DNA from: Candidatus Rokuibacteriota bacterium | Lineage (GTDB): Bacteria; Methylomirabilota; Methylomirabilia; Rokubacteriales; CSP1-6 | NCBI GenBank assembly: GCA_016179925.1 | Contig: JACPCG010000085.1 | Location: 1-51,926 of the forward strand | Length of the DNA stretch: 51,926 bases | Reading direction: 5' to 3' | Shown: in pieces, positions 49,347-51,926 of the stretch | How the letters are laid out: the number at the start of each line of letters is the position of its first letter | How positions within the stretch are numbered: position 1 is the stretch's first letter | The notes under the pieces: model-generated | Seen by the model: only the letters and a program-made list of their open reading frames with translations | Databases searched by the model: none | Told to the model about the DNA's origin: nothing | Made by a program: the position numbers and the translations under genes

Positions 49347-50054
49347 CTACAGGAGCTTGAGCCGGCCGCCGCCCATCGTCTGGAGGAAGTCGCCGAGCGA
49401 CGCGAAGCGCATGAAGGGGTTCTGCCGCCGCTCCTCGCCGATCGTGGAGGCCGGGCCGCCGTAGTTGTGACCCGGCAGGAGGATCGTGTCGTCCGGCAGG
49501 GCGCCGAGCCGCTGGGTGAGCGAGTAGTACATCTCCGACGGGTCGCTGCCCGGCAGGTCGGTGCGGCCGCACGAGCCGATGAAGAGCGTGTCGCCCGAGA
49601 CGAGCCGGTCGTCGATCAGAAAGCACTGCGAGCCCGGCGTGTGGCCGGGCGTGTGCATGAAGGTCAGCGTGAGCCGGCCGATCGTGAGCGTGTCGTGATT
49701 GTCCACCTTCACCAGGTCGGAGCCGAAGCCCTTCAGGAATTCGCGCTCGGCCTTGTGGACGTAGACCTTGGCCTTCACGCGCTCGAGCAGCTCCTCGACG
49801 CCCGCGATGCGCCCCGGCATCCCCCAGGACTCGAGGCTCCCGCCCACGTGGTCCTGGTGGGTGTGCGTGACGAGCGCGCCCGTGAGCGTCATGCCGTCGG
49901 CCTGGACGGTCTCGACGATCGTGTCGATCTCCCACGCCGGGTCCACGACGACGCACTCGCGGGTCACCGGGTCGCCGACGAGATAGACGAAGTTCTGCAT
50001 CGGCCCGAGCTCCAGCTGCCGAAGGTAGATCGTCTCGTCGTTCACGGCGTCCAT
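49347..50054 (-). CDS. MBL-fold hydrolase (glyoxalase II-like)
   Basis: A 235-aa metallo-hydrolase. MQNFVYLVGDPVTRECVVVD, the metal motif THTHQDHVGG near residue 63, TPGHTPGS near residue 135, LVSGDTLFIGSCGRTDLPGS near residue 150 and LLPGHNYGG near residue 195 complete the ligand set. This pattern is shared by glyoxalase II and persulfide dioxygenase-like proteins; GSCGRTDLPG is typical of the sulfur-dioxygenase/GloB group. Start ATG 50054. Converges with the gene at 48671, 7-nt gap. Confidence 0.88.
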   Translation of the reverse strand: MDAVNDETIYLRQLELGPMQNFVYLVGDPVTRECVVVDPAWEIDTIVETVQADGMTLTGALVTHTHQDHVGGSLESWGMPGRIAGVEELLERVKAKVYVHKAEREFLKGFGSDLVKVDNHDTLTIGRLTLTFMHTPGHTPGSQCFLIDDRLVSGDTLFIGSCGRTDLPGSDPSEMYYSLTQRLGALPDDTILLPGHNYGGPASTIGEERRQNPFMRFASLGDFLQTMGGGRLKLL

Positions 50055-50087
50055 GGTACCGCGGCGGCGGTGACTGCGCTAGAATTG

Positions 50088-50195
50088 CCGCGGCCCATCC
50101 CATGCCAGGAGAACCTGATGCCGCGCCTGCAGCGGTTGGGCCTGAGCTCTCCGCGCGTCGAGCCGCGCTACCGCAGGATCGGCCCACTCGCCTGA
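50088..50195 (+). other. Promoter-like TAGAAT and a 25-codon ORF
   Basis: TAGAAT at about 50088, then AGGAGAAC at 50106 and ATG 50118, opening a 25-residue frame (PRLQRLGLSSPRVEPRYRR and six more) that ends in TGA 50195, 14 nt before the next gene. The ribosome-binding site is good, so a small basic protein or leader peptide is possible. No similarity is recognised. Confidence 0.3.
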
Positions 50196-50209
50196 GGGGC
50201 GCCGCCACG

Positions 50210-51010
50210 ATGCGCGGCCGCGCGGCCGCTCCGGTCCTCCTGGCGCTCGCCACGGCCGCGTGCGCGTTCCCCGTCGAGGGCGACTTCGCCGGGCGTCGGC
50301 TCGACCGGACCCAGAACCCCGCGACGACGATCGTCATCATCCACAACCACGGCTTCTCCAGCGCCCAGGCGGGGACGTACCGGCCCGTCACGCCGCCGAT
50401 CTTGCGGATGGCCGCCGACCGCAACCCCGACGTGGTCGTCTTCTCGCAGGTCCGCAACACGACCAGCCTGACGGCCGTGGACCACTCGGCCTACATCGAG
50501 TCGGCCGTGGCGCACTTCCATCGGGCGCGGGGCGTGCCGCTCGAGAACATCATCCTGGCGGGGCAGAGCTGCGGCGGCTGGGGCTCGCTCCAAGCGGCGG
50601 CCTTCACCTATCCGACGGTCGGCGGCGTGCTCGGCTTCGCGCCGACGTGCCACGGCAAGCTCCCCCACTCGCCCGACGTGCGCGAGCGGCGGGCGCAGGA
50701 GATGGTGCGGCTCGCGGATCGGATTCACGCGGCCGGCACACTCTTCCTCTACGAGGGCGACTCCTATTACTCGGTCTCGGAGTGGGACGCGTTCGAGTCG
50801 CGGATCAACGGCCGAGCGCAGGAGCTCCGCGTCGAGCGCGTGAGCCGCACGCGGGTCCTCGAGCTCTGCGCGCGCTGCGGGGGCGACAGCCACGGCGCGT
50901 ACTGGGACGAGCGATTCGCGTCGGCCTTCTTCGACAGCCACGTCCAGCCGCTGATCGAGCGGGTCCGGGCGCGGATCCGCGCCCGGACGGCTGATGCCGG
51001 TCCGCCGTGA
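50210..51010 (+). CDS. Exported alpha/beta hydrolase-like protein
   Basis: A 266-aa protein. The N-terminus APVLLALATAAC is a signal peptide with a lipobox-like end (Cys18). IVIIHNHGFSS near residue 42, GQSCGGWGS near residue 118 (G-x-S-x-G) and GGDSHGAYWDE near residue 222 give a probable Ser-His pair, with Asp in YEGDSYY. An esterase of the dienelactone-hydrolase style on the outside of the inner membrane or outer membrane is likely; substrate unknown. No strong Shine-Dalgarno. Confidence 0.72.
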   Translation: MRGRAAAPVLLALATAACAFPVEGDFAGRRLDRTQNPATTIVIIHNHGFSSAQAGTYRPVTPPILRMAADRNPDVVVFSQVRNTTSLTAVDHSAYIESAVAHFHRARGVPLENIILAGQSCGGWGSLQAAAFTYPTVGGVLGFAPTCHGKLPHSPDVRERRAQEMVRLADRIHAAGTLFLYEGDSYYSVSEWDAFESRINGRAQELRVERVSRTRVLELCARCGGDSHGAYWDERFASAFFDSHVQPLIERVRARIRARTADAGPP

Positions 51011-51077
51011 TCCGCGGACGACGCGGCGTCAGGGAACGAGCATCACGACGTGAGGCGGAGTTCCTTGGAGCTGCAGG

Positions 51078-51926
51078 CTACCCCTTGAGGTCGTCCGGCA
51101 CCTTCGGCAACTGCCCGAGCGCCTGCGGGTCCACCGCGTAGATCGCGGGCAGCGCCTTGAGCTTCGCGTAGATGCGCTCGCCCTCGCGCTTGCCGACGAG
51201 GACCGTCGCGATCTCCGCGCCGTCGGCCCTGAGGAGCGTCGCTTCCAGGACCGGGGAGTCGAGGCCGTACTTCCCGGCCTCCTGGCTGCCCGGTGCCGCG
51301 AGTTCCTTCCACTTGAGCGCGCGGAGCGTATAGAGCAGGTTCTCGACGGCGGCGCCTTTCGCGGCGCCCGTCGCGCCCTCCACGAACCTCCAGTCGAGCT
51401 CCCCGCTCCGCTCGACCACGACCGCCTGGCCCCCCGCGCGCACGCGCAGGCGCTTGACGTCTTTCGGGTCGAGCCCCGGCAGGAACGTGCGGTCCCTGAG
51501 GTCGGTCGCCGACCGGCTGAGCTCCTCGAGCGTCTTCGCGTCCACGAGCACGACCGGACCCTGGCCGGTCAGCGCCGCGTAGGCGCTCCGCTGGCCGCCC
51601 CGCTTCTCCGTCGACGGCGCCAGCAGGAGCGTCTTCGGCGGCGCGCCCTGCTCGGTCACGGTCACGCGCACGGTGGGCTTGCCGAGATAGCGCGCGACGC
51701 CCGCGGCGTCGTCGGTGATGAAGCCCTGAGCGCGGAGCTCGCGGAGCTTGAAGAGGATCGCTCCCGCTTCCACCTGGTCGGCGGGCAGCGGTTCCGGCGC
51801 GGTGAGGCGCCAGCGGTTGCCCTCGAGGGCGAGCGCGACCGCGCCCTTCGGGCTCTCGAGGTCGATCCGCGTCACCTTGTCGCGCTCGAACTCCACGACC
51901 ATCTTGTTCCGGAGCGCCCCGACGTT
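51078..51926 (-). CDS. DUF4340 protein, cut by the right window edge
   Basis: At least 282 codons; the frame is still open at the edge, and the in-window ATG (51902) lies within conserved sequence (VTRIDLESPKGAVALALEGN), so the start is outside. DUF4340 repeats are seen: GNRWRLTAPEPLPADQVEA, VARYLGKPTVRVTVTEQG, DLRDRTFLPGLDPKDVKRLR and KYGLDSPVLEATLLRADGAE. Such proteins are exported, beta-rich and usually encoded with GldG-like ABC transporter components of gliding or polysaccharide export systems, which may lie beyond the edge. Confidence 0.82.
   Translation of the reverse strand, partial: NVGALRNKMVVEFERDKVTRIDLESPKGAVALALEGNRWRLTAPEPLPADQVEAGAILFKLRELRAQGFITDDAAGVARYLGKPTVRVTVTEQGAPPKTLLLAPSTEKRGGQRSAYAALTGQGPVVLVDAKTLEELSRSATDLRDRTFLPGLDPKDVKRLRVRAGGQAVVVERSGELDWRFVEGATGAAKGAAVENLLYTLRALKWKELAAPGSQEAGKYGLDSPVLEATLLRADGAEIATVLVGKREGERIYAKLKALPAIYAVDPQALGQLPKVPDDLKG

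Overview
This is about 52 kb of very GC-rich (roughly 70% by eye) bacterial DNA with densely packed genes, many start/stop overlaps (ATGA, GTGA, TTGA) and frequent GTG or TTG starts. A complete tol-pal operon, lipoproteins, an MlaC-like protein and a twin-arginine substrate show a Gram-negative envelope. The mix of LLM-class flavin oxidoreductases, cyclase-family hydrolases, thiolase/DUF35 pairs, UbiD, M20 amidohydrolases and a UGSC selenoprotein resembles uncultured soil lineages such as Candidatus Rokubacteria (Methylomirabilota). That placement is from memory of gene content, not from a marker gene. I found no rRNA, tRNA, CRISPR array or intact transposase.

Layout. 0.1-5 kb: rubrerythrin and a PerR-like regulator, a frame-damaged uvrA, an MFS carrier. 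5-9 kb: hydrolase, SCP2-type thiolase, DUF35 partner and LLM oxidoreductase in one direction. 8.9-11.7 kb (minus): 351-aa partner, UGSC-family selenoprotein read through an in-frame UGA with a perfect hairpin just after it, a broken LigA-like gene, and a cyclase. 12-14 kb: small zinc ribbon plus UbiD decarboxylase. 14-16.6 kb (minus): MoxR-type ATPase and CoxE-type VWA protein. 16.7-18.9 kb: a lower-GC island with a retropepsin-like protease and two unknown genes. 19-24.3 kb: M48 protease, ICL/PEP-mutase family enzyme, RmlD-like reductase, two twin receiver proteins separated by the 3' remnant of a group II intron, a zinc ribbon, an LLM enzyme. 24.3-30.8 kb: tandem repeats, two M20 amidohydrolases, Cu/Zn SOD, a membrane protein, thioesterase, double-domain ThyX. 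31-41 kb: Tat-exported cyclase, cupin, deleted LLM gene, DHOD-like barrel, MlaC-SPOR fusion, CgeB-like protein, threonine synthase, MPG glycosylase, Clp-N protein, RNase Z-like and LolA-like proteins. 41-46 kb: tolQ-tolR-tolA-tolB-pal-cpoB. 46-52 kb: anti-sigma-like protein, two alpha/beta hydrolases, DUF502, SDR, MBL hydrolase, partial DUF4340.

The most interesting points are the selenoprotein operon, three separate families of repeats placed at or just after stop codons, a group II intron fossil ending at a start codon, a recurring TANNNT box 6-7 nt before start codons that suggests leaderless transcripts, and several genes with short deletions that are either young pseudogenes or assembly errors.
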